A stretch of 64,000 nucleotides of DNA. Origin: Portulaca oleracea (Eukaryota; Streptophyta; Magnoliopsida; Caryophyllales; Portulacaceae). The stretch spans positions 33,502,830 through 33,566,829 of the forward strand of contig CM055879.1 in NCBI GenBank assembly GCA_029582165.1. Direction: 5' to 3'. The translations under genes were made by a program, and so were the position numbers. Positions 1 through 14,757 of the stretch are shown in pieces. Below the pieces are notes generated by a model, which saw nothing but the letters and a program-made list of their open reading frames with translations, did not search any database and was not told the DNA's origin. The stretch's first letter is position 1, and every line of letters begins with the position of its first letter.

Positions 1-545
1 CCAACCTTTGGGGGTGTTGAATTGTAATATACCAACATTTACTATTGAACAACAATATCCCTGACCTTTATACATGGGTGACATTATTATACCAACAGAA
101 ATTAAAGGGGTGGTGAACCGGTCTTTATGCGCGCTAACATGGTTGGCTAAGGGAAAAAAATTGTCCCAAGCCAATAACTTCATTAACCCCTTAGTTTTTT
201 CTCACTAACCCACATTACAAGATATTGGTTGGTTGTGTTTCACGTCAGTATGAAGACCGGTTCACCACCCCGTTAATCACTATGTTAGAGCTGATTTTTT
301 TTAATGTGGGTTAGTGAGAAAAACGGAGGAGTTAACGGGGTTAGTGGGCGATGACCGATTATTTTTCCTATGCCTGTCATGTCAGAATCGAGATCAATTA
401 ACCAGTCACCACCTCCTTAATCATTGTTGGTATAATAATCTCACCTAAGTATAAATGTTAGAGATATTGTTGTCCAATAGTAAAGGTCGGTATATTATAA
501 TCCAATACCCCAAAAATCAGTATATTGTCATCCAATATCTCTAAG
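1..545. mobile_element. Foldback/TIR element, cut by the window edge
   Basis: Bases 1-120 are the imperfect reverse complement of about 405-545; both arms carry stretches such as TTTACTATTG and ATTATTATACCAACA. An inner pair (about 180-225 and 300-350, CTCACTAACCCACAT and its complement) extends the hairpin. There is no coding capacity. The structure suggests a long-TIR non-autonomous element, possibly Mutator-like; the left end lies outside the window, so no target duplication can be checked. The rest of the stretch to about 1339 is AT-rich with no gene that I can see. Confidence 0.6.
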
Positions 546-1339
546 TATATTTTAATTTCATAAATACCAACATTCTCTACTGTCTGATTGGAGGCTGTCA
601 AATAAATTGTGTTTTTTTGTTAGAATGCCTCTTTAAATATATATTTGTATCCTTCATCGATGATATATCAAGTAGGGATTATCCTCAACTCTTCATCCAT
701 CCTCATCATAAAAAGTAAAAAATAAATAAAAATTGAGCTAGATTTGACCCAATTCATGTTGGTGTGATATTGAAAGACCTTTTTTTTTAGCTTTCTATAA
801 CAAAAAATCAGGTTCTAAAACAAATCCGTAGACATAAAAAGAAGAAAATCAAATATTAAAATCATATAAACATAAAAAGAATTAAACAAATCAATTTGAT
901 ACATTTCCACTATAAAACAATTCTAAATATAAATTTTTGATGGTGGTAAATGAACTTATATACTATTTTGAAATAATTATGGGATAAAATGGAAAACAAT
1001 ATAAAATTTCCTCAATTACTTTTTTTTTCTTAAAGTAATTAATTTCAAAAGTTGTGATTCTTTAACTTTAGGGATTGATATTTTAGATTTATGTATCTTT
1101 GATTTCATTTAAAAAAAAAATTTGTCTTCAAGTAATTAAATTTTAAAATGTCATTCTTTAATTTTTATAGGATTGACATTTTAGATTTTATATTTGTCTT
1201 TGATTTCATTTTTTTTAAAAAATAGTAAAAATTGTGTGTTTCTAAGCACATACTGATATCTAAATGGATATCATGTCATTGACTACACAGTCTACACACG
1301 ACCCTCACACTAATCAAACACACGACCTTACATATATTA

Positions 1340-1605
1340 CTCCCTTCGTCCCCTTTTAAGTGTCAAAATAATTAATTATACAAGACCTATGTATGTTGAA
1401 AATAGAATGAAAAAATTTTATGTATGGACAAGTATACCTTTCATTAAAAGAGAGGAATAAAGAAGAATTTTAAAAAGTAGAATAAAAATCTTATTCATTG
1501 ATTAAGGATAATATGAATATTTTAATTATTGAAAATGTAAAATTGACAAATAAAAAAGGACAACATAATTAAAAAAAATTGACACTCATCAAGGGACGGA
1601 GGGAG
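1340..1605. mobile_element. Stowaway-like MITE
   Basis: The ends are CTCCCTTCGTCCCC and GGGACGGAGGGAG, the signature inverted repeat of plant Stowaway (Tc1/mariner) MITEs. The element is flanked on both sides by the TA target (1338-1339 and 1606-1607). The interior is AT-rich and non-coding. Confidence 0.85.
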
Positions 1606-1699
1606 TAATTTTCAATGGCATGTAAAATAATGATGTGAAAACAGTGACATTTACTTTACATTCATTATTTTTGTTTTTCATAATCTTTAAACACACATA

Positions 1700-2056
1700 T
1701 ATATAAATTGGATTCTAATAATTCATACTTTCGCCAATTGTATAACAATAATCCCTCCATTTGTTTTGGGTTCAAGTGATCCAAACAAAAATAAAATATG
1801 ACTGTAGTGATACCAAATTCACCTTCACATTCTTTTATTTTTTTCATTTCTGTTCCATATTGTTTTTGTTTTTTCATTTCTGCCCCCAGAAAGATAATGA
1901 AATCTAGTTACTAAAAGAATTTTTGAATTATTTTTTTGAAAATTCAAGCAATTATTGTATATTTTTTTACAAGGAATAAAAGTGAAAAAATTGTAAAAAA
2001 ATCGTTAAAAAATGAAAAATGTTGGAGAAATGCCGTAAATTTATTAAAAATCATGG
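1700..2056. mobile_element. Truncated copy of the 15.5-kb TIR element family
   Basis: This stretch aligns by eye to the reverse complement of about 15775-16122: a GATTCTAATAAT end, then the blocks ACCAAAT..CACATTCTTTTATTTTTTTCAT and GTGAAAAAATTGTAAAAAA. Only one arm is present and the copy stops at the (TA)n tract next to the promoter of the downstream gene. Confidence 0.55.
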
Positions 2057-2057
2057 T

Positions 2058-2061
<4 letters not shown>

Positions 2062-2105
<44 letters not shown>
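2062..2105. repeat. (TA)n microsatellite
   Basis: An uninterrupted run of about 22 TA units lies about 150 bp upstream of the first ATG of the MBD-like gene. Length polymorphism is likely and could affect promoter spacing. Confidence 0.95.
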
Positions 2106-2109
<4 letters not shown>

Positions 2110-2257
2110 TTGTATGCTTGAACATTCCATTCCTTGTTAAATAGCCATATAGTAATTCAGTCATACAGAATTCATATCTTGTTCTTCGATTCAACAATTT
2201 CAATTTGAATCTCTCAATTGGTTCACTAGCCTCTTGATTTATCAACTTCTATCAGAA

Positions 2258-5200
2258 ATGAATCGTCATGAAGGAGAATCCCATAAAGCATACTCCGCCG
2301 AAGAGTTGGCGGAACTGAAACGTAACGTAGAATCAACTTCAATTGAGGTATTGACATTTCATTTCATTATTTCATGATAACAATAATCAATTTCTCCTAT
2401 TTTTTGTGTTAATTTTGTGTGTTTGCATCTAAAATTTATCTAAAGATCTCAAATATTAGAATTTTTCTTCTTAAAACTCCACTTGAACTTAGTTCACTTT
2501 GTTGATATACAAAGGGGAGGAGTAGACGATGGAGTGACTCTCATTTGTGCTTTCAGTTCTTTTGTCTTCCTTTTATCAATACAAGATATAAATGATGCAT
2601 AGATTATGATAAATTATTAAAATTTCCACTGGTCCAAACCCTAATTATGCTATAATCTATTTGTTTTGCTTACATAAAGTTGGTAATTAGCTTTTGGGGT
2701 AATTTGCAATTTGATGTAGCCATGTGTAGGCTAAGAATACACTCATCTGAGAATTTTAACATTTTATGTATTGTAAATGAGATGTCATAATGTACGAAAA
2801 TATTTCGCGCCATAGTAGTTCAAATTATAATTAATGGATATCGTTATGATTTGATTGGAAGTTATATTAATTTCAAGAATATTTTAAAAATTATAATTAT
2901 AACTTTTTAATATACCCGTCTATTAGTTAAAGATAAAATAGAAAGTAAAAAAAAAGTCAAGTGATATTTTTGTATATATAGTATTAAATTAGCAATTAGA
3001 ATCAAATAATCTTTGATACTCAAGCGCTAAGTGTTTGGTCAGTCACCCATTTTTTTGTGTTGTGGTCAGGGGTTCGAATCTATATTCAAAAGAAAAAATT
3101 ATAATAGGTAGAGTGCTGCTCGTCCGCGCAGGCTTAATAAGTGGGGCAAAATTGTTTCATGCACGCTTATTATGTGTGGCGAATTTCTTCTTGCCACGCT
3201 TAATAAGTATGGAAAAATTTTCCCCACACATTAACCTTTTTTTGGTAGTAATATAATACTCTATGTACACAAATCCACTTGGCTTCTAATATCAACGCGC
3301 CCAAAGTTCAATATTCCATTTGTTTCTTTTAATTTTTTTGAAATTATTTTAAGACTAAATTAATTCCTTAATTAAACCTGGCGCCTAATTAAAATATTAT
3401 AATTTTTTGCAAAAAAAATTATAATGTAAAATTGTCGTCTGTCACGCATATTATATGTATTTGAAAATATATGTTTGTTTGTGAGCATGTTATAACCTCA
3501 TTTAATAAGCGTGGCTAAACTCTTACAACGTGCTAGCATGCCTATATGTGTGCTTACCATTTAACCACTCTTAGTAAGCGTGGTCATTGCTTATAGTAGG
3601 AATTTGCACGATTTTTTTCCCCTTATTTAAATAAGCGTAGACAAATATGCATGGAAGCATGCATATTTTCTTGTAGTGAATTAATTTCAAGCGGCGTATG
3701 GCTTGTCTAAAATACAATTAATATCGTTTTGATTTGATTAAGAATTGCCGTTATGTTTTAATTGGGTAATACCGTTAAATTTAATTGAAAGTTTGTTTCT
3801 AACGAACTTTAAAAGACGCGACAAATCTTATTGTTATTTGCAGAATAATTAATTTTAACAATCATAAATGATATAGCAATTTAATCATTCTTACTTTGTA
3901 TGAAAGTTTGTTAACGATCAATCTTTTAATGTTTCACACAACCATCATTATTTGAAAAAAAAATGTTTACTTTGACATAACAATCAAAAATGTTTACTTT
4001 GAGATAACACCATCAAAGTTTTCATAATGTGGTAATACATTGCAATAATGATTTTTTTTTTTTACAGGAATTTAATGAAATGGTTAGAGAGGATTATATA
4101 AATGCTCAACAAGCAGAACTTTTGGATCCTGTACTCCAGAATCAACAACAAGAAGAACAAGACACTGAGGTTAATCTTTTTCCTTGCATTTCCATAAACT
4201 ATTTTAATTATTTACACTAGAACTAATAATAATGATAATTATAATTATACATTACAGAATACTGCAGAAACAAGTGACGAAAATATGATTTTAACTGAGG
4301 CAAGTGAAGCAACTGAGGAAGATAATAATGTTGAGGGCCTAAATGTGGGAAAACAAGAGGTAATCTACATTATTCAACATGCTTAAATTAATAAAGTTGG
4401 TTTTCATTTTCTAACACAATTTTGTGAGGGATGTTTGGCGGGATCCAATCAGAAAAATTTTCTATGGGAAGTTTTTTATGGGAAAAATTTTCACGGAAAA
4501 ATTTTCCTTAAGCCCCTCTAAGTGAAATTTTCCTAGAAAAATGCAGGAAATGGTGGACCCATCGTAAAAATTTTCCCAAAATCAATCTACTTTCAAACAT
4601 GAAGAAAATAAGTCAACTTGAGAAAATTGACAATTTCCCACCAACCAAACACATCCTAAAAGTTATTTCATCCACCTCACCAAAATTATCATAGTATTAA
4701 TTATATGAGAGTCTCATTTTTATATCTCCAAAAGTAGATCCATAAGAAAAAAAATTACAAGTAACAATTTCGTAGAATAGAGGGAGAATATGTTATCAAA
4801 TTAAACAATTTCATTTACTCTATTATAAAAGGGAGAGTTGCCTCCCTTTTTTGTTTGTGTTTTGAATGCTTGGTTGTTTGGTGCCAGCTGGAGCCTTTTA
4901 CTTGCCTCTTCACTTGCCACTTCCTGTATCTAATCCCTTGTCCATCTACAATTCATCAATTCTTCCATATATAATTCCAGAAAAAAAATGCCCCTTCACT
5001 TCCATAGTTATTGATCTTCTTCTATGAGCCATTGGGCCTTGGTATAATTTTACCTTAAGTGATAATTAATTTGAAATGAAAGTAGTATACTACTAAATTT
5101 CAAAAAAAATGTCGTACATTATTAAGGATTAGAATAAACTTTATTTTATGTATATACTTTTTTATAAATAATTTTTAATCCACTATGAACAAATTTTACT

Positions 5201-8200
5201 GTTACTTTTTTTAGTTGAATTGTTGATAATGTTAACATAGAATTTGGCCTGACTTTTATCCAACTCAAGCAAATTTTGACTTGATTTTTGTCTATACTAA
5301 AAGCAAATTATGCTTTGTAGAAAGAACGTTTGTAAAACAATAGTTAATTTTTCTAATTGGTTTAGGTACGAATACAAACTATGAAGGAAAGGGCTAAAAA
5401 CATTGTCAAAATAAGGGATTGTTTTTTTAGAGATGTAAGATAAAGTTAGTTCAGGTTAGTTGGGAGATTCTACCATAGTTGAATTTTTTTTCAACTATGG
5501 TAATTAAAATGTGTAATTACTCTAAAATATACCTTTAAGAAAATAAAAATTAATATATATTAATTAAAAAACTTGTTACAATAAGTAATCACATTTGTTA
5601 AGAAATAAATTTTTACAAAAGTTAATATTTGAAGGATATTCTACCAAAATTGATTTTTTTTCAACTATCATAGTTGAAAGTGTAAGTATTATTAATTCTA
5701 CCATAAAAAAAATCAAAATTAAAATTTATTGATGAAAGTAACTTATTACAACAGTTAATATGATTTAGTGAGATATAAATCTTTTTAATATATGTGATTT
5801 ATTTTTATGAGTTAATGGTTAATTATGAAATTTTCAACTACCATAATTAAAAAAAATCAACTATGGTAGAATTTTCAAGGTTGGGAAAAAAATAGGACCT
5901 AAGATTATATTGAAAACAAGCTTTAGGATATACATCTTTGATTCTATTGTTTTTTATTTAATGGGTAAAATAATTGCTATATTTTTTGAACTAAATCCAT
6001 ATAATTTTCTACGTTTAAAATAATTCATTATCTATTTTATGTATCTAACTTTTGCATACATTTAAAGAAGAGATAATCATGTTAAAGACCCGTCCATCGG
6101 ACGAGCATTGTAACTAGTTTTTTATAAAAGAATATCATGAGATAATCATCATTGCCAAACTATCAGATTATGAGGTTATATATCATCTGCTAAGCCAAAT
6201 ATGTCATTAAGGTAATCTTTTTTTCCTTCTTCCATTGGAATATATATATATAATTTGATAAAATCACATTATTTTACTTACCATGGAGGAAATATATATG
6301 TCACTAAGGTAGTCAATTGGGTCATTGCTTTAGTGGCAAGGAACACCACCTTCTCTTCCCTCTCATCAGGGTTCGAATCCTGGGGGCATTCTTGGCTTAT
6401 TAGCGTACGGAGTGGGGTAGGTAGTATTTTTTTTTTTCAATGGTAAGTCGGGCCACCAAATGAGCTAAGATTGTGGTATACCACAGTGCAGCTCATACCA
6501 AATGAGCTAAGAGTTGTGGTATACCACAATGCAACTCATATTATTGGTAGGTAGTAAATTCTACTTATGATCTAAATGTATGGATTATATTACTAGTGCA
6601 AATATTCTTAAAATTTTGACTAATACTTACTTCTAAGTACTTTGATGTCTCTATAATACTAATTGTGTGACTATCTAACTAGATAGTTAAAGCATAGGAT
6701 AGTTTAATCATATATTTTTTACATAATCTCCAAAATAACTTTTGACAACTATATAATATGTAAGAGTTAAGTTAAAATCCAAATTAAAAATGAGCACCCG
6801 ACATAGTATTTATTCATCTACAAATTAAAGCTCCAGATATTTGAAGAGTAAATTTATTTTTCTCATATATTAATGCATTGTCAATGCATGAAAATATGTC
6901 ACTTTATTTGCTTTCTCTCATCCTTGATCATAAGAATTTTTATAAATATTTAGGTTCGTTCTTATCTAAACTAATATTACTTATCATTATAGCATATGAT
7001 AGTTATAAGTGATCAAACTTCTGATGAGAATGTTTACAAAGATTTAGCTTCAGATGATGTCGTTGAGCACCATAAGGTTGATGGATCCAGTGCAAAAGAT
7101 ATTGTGGTATGTATAATTCAAGAAGTGATCACATTTAACTAATTAACTTTAATGTTGGAGGAACTCTTTTACATAGAGTAGCATAAAGTAACATATATTT
7201 CTATAGAACTTCAAACTTTTATATATCTCTACTATTTGCATAATCATCTTATTTCTTTTATTTTGATTAACGTACTAATGCTACATGTATGTTTGATTTT
7301 ACTTACTTCCAAGTACTTTGTTGACCCTGTTAGGGTCATATTCAGATTTGTTACCAGTTGTTAGCCACTTGTTAAGGTGTAAAATAGAGCAATATATACA
7401 ACGAAAGGAAATATAGGATGATTATGGAAATTGAGGATAATAATAAAGAGATCGAGACAAGATAAAAGATATATGGGTGAGGCGGTATTTTTTACGTGGA
7501 AATCCAAATCGGGAAAAAACTACGGGTGGCAACCACAAGAGGTAAAATATAATTCTCATACACTCTCACAACCTAGGGATGAATAGGGTGAAGATGTGGA
7601 AATAATGTCGTATCTCCCTCACGGGGAGTTCTGAAGGCTCTCACATCGGCTACGTCTGTCGTTTGCCGCTGTTAAGGTGGAGATACATGTATGATATTAT
7701 ACTAAGGGTGAGAGAAGGAAACTAGGTTAGAAAATAATAACCTAAGACAACCCTAGCCGCTAGCTATCGGGCTTCATGAACGGCGGCCCAACAACACGGA
7801 TGAAGGTTGGCCTTGGCACTGGTAGAGCCTAAGAGAGCGCTGGCCACGTCTTCGATCTCATGGCTACTCTGTTGGATGCTGGTTGCGTCTGAAGAAGGGA
7901 ATAACACCTCAAGTCGATAGGCGTCGGTGGTGGGCGTTGGTAGCGCCGTGTTTCGCTACTAGTCGCGTCTGTGTTGTTGCTTCTTCTCTCGTTCTGGACC
8001 CACCGAGGATCCAATGGGCCACAAAACCCAACCGTCCCTATAATATGTGACTATCTAACTAGCTAGGTAAAGCACAGAACAATTTATTTTGAAAACATTA
8101 TAATATGCAAGACATAAGTTAAAATCTAAATTAAAGATAAGCACCCTACATATTTGATGAGTAAATTTGTTGTGCTCGATCATATATTAATGCATTTTCC

Positions 8201-11200
8201 ATGAAAATATCTTATTTCATTTGATTTCTCATTTATACCATATGACTTATTCATAAATATTTAGGTTTGTCTTCATCTAAACTAATCCTTATCATCGCAG
8301 GATACCATAGTTGCAAGTGGTCAGACTTCTTGTCAAAACACTGACAAAGACTTAGTTTTGATTGATGTCGTTGAGGATCAGAATGTCAATAGCTCCAATG
8401 CAAAAGATATTGTGGTATGTATAGTTTAAGAGACGCTAATATTTAATGAGAAATTCTTTTACATAGAATCACATAAAATAGCATAGGGAAATTTGATTCT
8501 AATGATACGAACTTTTGACCATATAAAACTTAATAATACGAACTTTTGATTTAGTGATTAATAATACGAACTTTGACCCCCTATTGCCTCCAACAGTACA
8601 CCACCGAGTTAAGTTGAACTTAACTTGGTGGCGGTCTGACATGACGGCGGAGGCACGCGATTAGTTGTTTTGACTTAGTCACGTCATCCACGTTGACTTA
8701 AAATATAATAGGAAATTTTACCTATGTTGCTCTGAATAATACGCACTTTTTTCTCTCTCTAAAAATCGCAGATCCCTTTTTACTTCTTCATCTTCTTCAA
8801 TCCTCCCCCTCCCCATTCCCAGAAAACCCCCTCTCTCTCTCTCTCTCTTCCTTCCTCTTCATCATCCCACCTCTTTTTTCTCTCTCTAAAAATCCCACAT
8901 TTCCGTCATTGGTGAGAAGAAGAAGGAGAGCAGTGATCTGTAGGAGAGCAGTGATCTGTCCTTGCAGAGATCTGGGTAAAAAAGGGTGGTTGGGGAAGTT
9001 AATAAGGCATTCTGCCATTGTTGACGAGTTTGAGCATCAAGTTGTGGCTCATGATGAAGAGGGGGAGGATTGAACAAGATGAAGATGCAAAAGGGAAATG
9101 AGAGAGAGAGAGGTTTTCTGGGTTTTTTGGTTTTCTGGGGTTTTCTGGGAATGGGGAGGGGGAGGATTCAAGAAGATGAAGAAGTAAAAATGGGATCTGT
9201 GATTTTTAGAGAGGGAAAAAAGTTTGTATTATTCAGAACAACATAAGTAAAAGTTCGTATTATTTTTTAAGTCAACGTGGATGGCGTGGCAAAGTCAAAA
9301 ACAACCAGGCGCGTGCCTCAGCCGTTACGTCAGACCACTACCGAGTTAAGTTCAACTTAACTCAGTGGCATACTGTTGGGGGCAACAGGGGGTCAAAGTT
9401 CGTATTATTAATTACCAAATCAAAAGTTCGTATTATTAGAATCCAATTTCCCAATAACATATATATATTTCAACATTTTGATTAGCATTGTTTTCATTAT
9501 GTGAGCACACTTCTTAGTTATATTTATTTATTTTGCACACAATTGATGTTGATGTATAGTATTTGAACCTTTTGACTAATAAAATTAACAAAATTACTAA
9601 AATAATAATATAGGATGATGTTGATCTAAAGATCCCTGAAGAGGAACCAGACACTACGAAGAACGCCAGTAAAGGAAAAGAGAAGGTGTCATTTGTTAGA
9701 TCCGTCATCTTTAAAAAGGTTAAAAAAAGAGACATTTTTCTCTTATTTACATAGAAAACTATTACACATATACCATGCTAAAATATTGTGGGCTAGTATG
9801 CATTTATTTTTATAATTAGAATTTTTTTCTTCATTTTTATTAATTAGTAGTGAATATCACAAGGAAAAAATTAAACTAATATATAAATGACAGGGTGAAT
9901 CGAGTAGAGCTAGACATGGCGATAGTCGTGTTGACAACATGACATCTACTGCAACACTGTCAGATCGAGGTCAACATACCAATGAATTATCTACTAAAAG
10001 GAAAAAGGTAGCATTGTCAAAATAATTTATGATTCCACTATTATGGTAAACATGTTCATTATTCTATCATTTAAATTTAATATACTCTCTTCGTTCCATA
10101 TTAATTGACACTTAAACTAACTTTTTTTGTTTCAAAATAATTGTCACTTTTCATTTCCCAATAACTAATTTAATTATTTAACTTTAATAATTATGTTAAC
10201 TTTTACTTTTTTTCAATGAATAAAAACTACTCATACTCACATTCTCTCACTAACTACACCTTGATATCCGAAAAAACCCCTTAGAAAATAATGTTATTCA
10301 ATTATATGAGTAGTTTTTTTAGTTAAGCATTGGTATGTGAAATTTTTTAAAATATGTCAATTAATATAGAACGGAGGGAGTATAATTTTGCAGTCTTGCA
10401 GATAACCATTCAAAAAATATTGTGATTGTGAACTAAAGGCGTCTCTTTTTATGTTGATATCCATATAGTGCACATTATGTTGTTCATCAAATTTATATGT
10501 TATACTTGTGTCTTCTTATTTGTCAATGTAAAATCCAACCCAATTATTCTTGGTATGGTACCAATTAATATTTGTGAATTGCTATTTTTGTTTCAGATTT
10601 TAATTAAAGTTATATGAATTTGGTGAATGTAGGTTTCCAGTGATAAAAGCAGCAAAGTACCAAAGATCACTGTAATACCAAGAGTTATATCTGATCTTCC
10701 ATTGCTTTTACGATTAACCAATTGGCAGTTAAGAAAGAAGTTCCGCAAAGATGAAAAAACAATAGATAAGGTATATGCTTTAGTCATAAGTTTGTTTAAA
10801 AAGTACTTCTGATTTGTTGAAAAACTAGATCATTAGAACTTTTCATTGTTGTATTTTATAATTTTTTTATGTACTCTCTCCTTCCCATATTATCTCTCAC
10901 TTTAACTAACTTTCTTTTTTTCCATAATATCTGTCACTTTATATTTCCAATAGCACATTAATTACTAATTTATCAAATTAACTTTATTAATTACATCTTT
11001 TTCATTCATTTTTCTTTTTTATTCACATTTTTCCTTTTTTATTCATCAATTTATTCAACATTTCCACATTTCCAATGCCCTAAATTAATGTAGATAGGAA
11101 GTTTTTTTGGTCTTTTAAATTATGTCCCAAGTGACACTTAATTTGGGAAGGAGGAAGTATAAAATTAAGCACAATATCACCTAAAAAGATTAGTTTGTTC

Positions 11201-14200
11201 AACTTGTAATAGAAAGTATGCTCAAAATTAATTTATTAATTATCCTCAAAAAAGGTTAATGTATTAATTATTTTGAAACACAAAATGTATATTTCATTTG
11301 ACAATATGTATGTGTTTACACACAAGTGTGAGTTTATGTACATACACACACACACATACATACATACATACATACATACATACATACATACATACATACA
11401 TACATACATTGCTGGATATTAGAGTAATGGTAATGGCTATAAGGCAGTGGGTGTGTTCTCTTGTTTTCTAACTACCCTTGTCCCACATAAGAAGAAAAGG
11501 GAGATTGAGAGTGGGTTTATATATCACTCTCTCTCTCCTTGTGTAGTATTGAGTTGAAGATGAGTTTTATAGAGGAAGGTGTGATTTGGGCCTCCACATG
11601 TGCGCGCGTGCTGCCGCTGCCGTCCGGGCCGGGCGTAGGTCGGGTTGTTTTGAACCGGGTTTATTTTATTTGCGACTTTTAAGATTTGCAAACTAGCCAT
11701 TTTTTGATTGGTTTTATTATTGTTATTTAAGGCAGTCAACGATTTTAATTCCCTTATTCATCCTGATCTTTTGCATTCTCATTAAAAGTTGTTTGATTCT
11801 TGCCTCTGTTATTGGTTTTTGTCCCCTCTGTTTCTCCTATAAATTGAAACTTTTGGTGGACTATTTTATACATCAAAAAAATCAATTCTCCTCTCTTCTC
11901 CTCTCCTCTTTCTTTCTGGGTAATCAGAGTTGCATACTCCATATCCTTGGCCACAAGTGCACGTGTCCAGGGATAATCTAAGTTAACCTTGGAGAGCGAC
12001 CGGCAATTTCGATTGGCACCGAGGTCGGGCCGTAATCACTTTCAAGGCAGTAGTTCTTCCACGGCTCAATTTTCTTGCGTTTACCACAACCTTGATTCAC
12101 TCTTTTCCAGCAACCTTGATTCTTTTTCCAACATACATACATATGTGTTTGTGTAATACTGGATAGATTATGTTAGAGTATAAATCATTCCTAAACCTTC
12201 AATCATTTAGCTCTTGGTTAACATAGTTCAAGTAACAAAACATGTTAGAATAATGCTAAAATTTTGAATTTCTTTAAATCCCTTAATTTAAAAACAACTT
12301 GATTGGTGTGCTTTTCCTACTAAGCTTGTTGACCTTCTTAATTTGTTAGTGTTAAGAAAAAAAGAACTTATAATTTTTTAATTGTTTGTAGTATTACATC
12401 CATGAGCGCTCGGGTATTAAATGTAGATCGTTGAACGAAGTTGACGATTTTGTACGTCTGAGGCTTCATCCAAAGAAGCAAAGCAAGGTAAGCATCATAT
12501 AATTTAAAATTGTAAAGAAAAATGTTTACAAAGTTTAATTATTTATTTTATAAACGACTTATTATTTGAAATTTGAATGTTTCTAAAATAAGCTTAAAGA
12601 TTTAACAGTTTGATTTTATGTATCTCTACTCCAGCTTAGATTTATACTCATGTGCAATTATTTGGCCAACATATCAAATACATTGATAATTTATAAAAAA
12701 ATTCAAAAAACAATTCCCAGTTGATTAAAATTATATATAGATATATTGCTTAGGTTGCTATTGATGCTTTAGTGCACTAGGGGCATGTTTGGTATGTAAT
12801 GGGAATTAGAACGAGAATTCACAATGGGAATGGAAATGAGAATGTGATTATAAATTTTCAAGTTTCTTGTTTGTTATATAATTATTCAAGGTGAGGGGGG
12901 ATTGAGAATAAATGCATATTTACAAGAATACATTTCATTAATTTGAATATAATGAAATACTATTGAAAATATTAATTAAATATGAGGATAATAATAGTGT
13001 TTAACATGAATTATGAATTCTCAATATGAATTACTACCCCTCTCCCTAGTAATAGATTTGTGGGAGTTGGACCCTTCTATTCCTATTCTCATTCCCCTCT
13101 TCTTCTTTTTTAATTAATTACCATAAAACAGACATGTGAGTTGTAAATTGTAATCCCAATTTTCCTATTCTTATTTCCAACCCTCTATTCTCTCGTACCA
13201 AACGAGCCGTAGTAGTAAAGATTTGGAAGTACATCCTACTTACATTTTCCTTTACAATCTTTATTATATTTACAAAGGAAAGGATATTCTATATATTTAC
13301 AAATCAAAACAAACAATTTAGAGTAAAATACTCCTTCAATTTTAGAATTGGCGTATACTAAAGACATTAAGGGTGCGTTTGGCAGGGGAAAACATTTCAA
13401 GGGTCAAGGAAAAAGATGTTTTCTCAATTTCTATTTGTTAGTACAAAAGATGTTTGGAAAATAATTTTTACAAAAAATTGTTTTCCCCTGAAGAAAAGAA
13501 ATTGAATTACTTTGTTCAACTTAGGAAAAATGTTTTCCACCCATGATTGTTGGATCAATTTTCACTGCTAAATCTAATTGAAATTTAAGGGCAATATCCA
13601 ACTTCAAGGGCTTGGCTCAAAATTTTGTAATATGATATGATTGATTAAAAAAATTTAAATTTGAATTTTTAGCTCAAAATATTTTTATTTGATAACATTT
13701 ATCGTGACATATACAACAATCTTTACCGTTAAAACTAACTACAACTTTGAAAATTTAAATTTAACTGTTTGAATCAAAACTTTATAATATAATAATATGG
13801 ATTGAAAAAAAGTTCAAATATAAATTTTGAGCTCCAAATATTTTCATTTGTAACATATATTGTCACTACATATATCGTCATTTTTCGAAAAAAAATGATT
13901 TTTCTCCTACCAAACAAGTGAAAATTTGACATAAAAAACTATTTTCTTTGAAAACCCATTTCTCGTAAAAAAAAAAAAAAAAAAAAAAAACAATTTCTTC
14001 CAAAATTATTTTCTTCCCACCAAACGTACCCTAACAAAATATTAGCTCCACGTTATGACTTATGATTAAGCTACTACAGTATTGTAAATAAAAAGTCCTC
14101 TTACAAGTTATTTATTGCTTTCAACTATATGTGTATAATTTATGTCATTTTGGATCATAAATTGTTAGTATCATTCCCACTGGTCCACCATCAAAAATTA

Positions 14201-14713
14201 ATGATGATCTTATAATGATATTATATTAGATTATAAATTAAGTTTTATGATATATATTTTGGTTTGATTTCACAGGCAACAGTTGAAGATTCTTCCTCAA
14301 ACCGATCTAAAAAACGAAGAATTTTGACATGGGATTTTCATAACAGAACGTTTATGACAAAAGAAGATTATATTAAATGCAATATCAGGTTATTTGCAGG
14401 AGCCAACGTGGTAAAAGATGATAATGTATGCCTATTTTCACCCTACCATCCCTATATGTATTAGATTATATATTGAATGCTCCAAAATAGCCCAAAAACA
14501 CGTATAATAATAGTCCAAAGTACAATTGAATTAATTTTTCATATTCAAAAATGGTAAAAATATTTGGAGATATTGATTTGATCTTCAACTATGGTAGAAA
14601 ATTTGGAGATAACTTGCCATTTTTATGTATTATAATATAAATATATACAATGTATATAACCTATGAAACCATCAACTAATATTGATCAATATAATATATT
14701 AGTCATGGTTACG

Positions 14714-14757
<44 letters not shown>

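Noticed and set aside
6300..6440. tRNA gene
   Set aside because: Only A- and B-box-like text is present; there is no acceptor stem or anticodon arm, and a T-rich tail follows, so a SINE remnant fits better.
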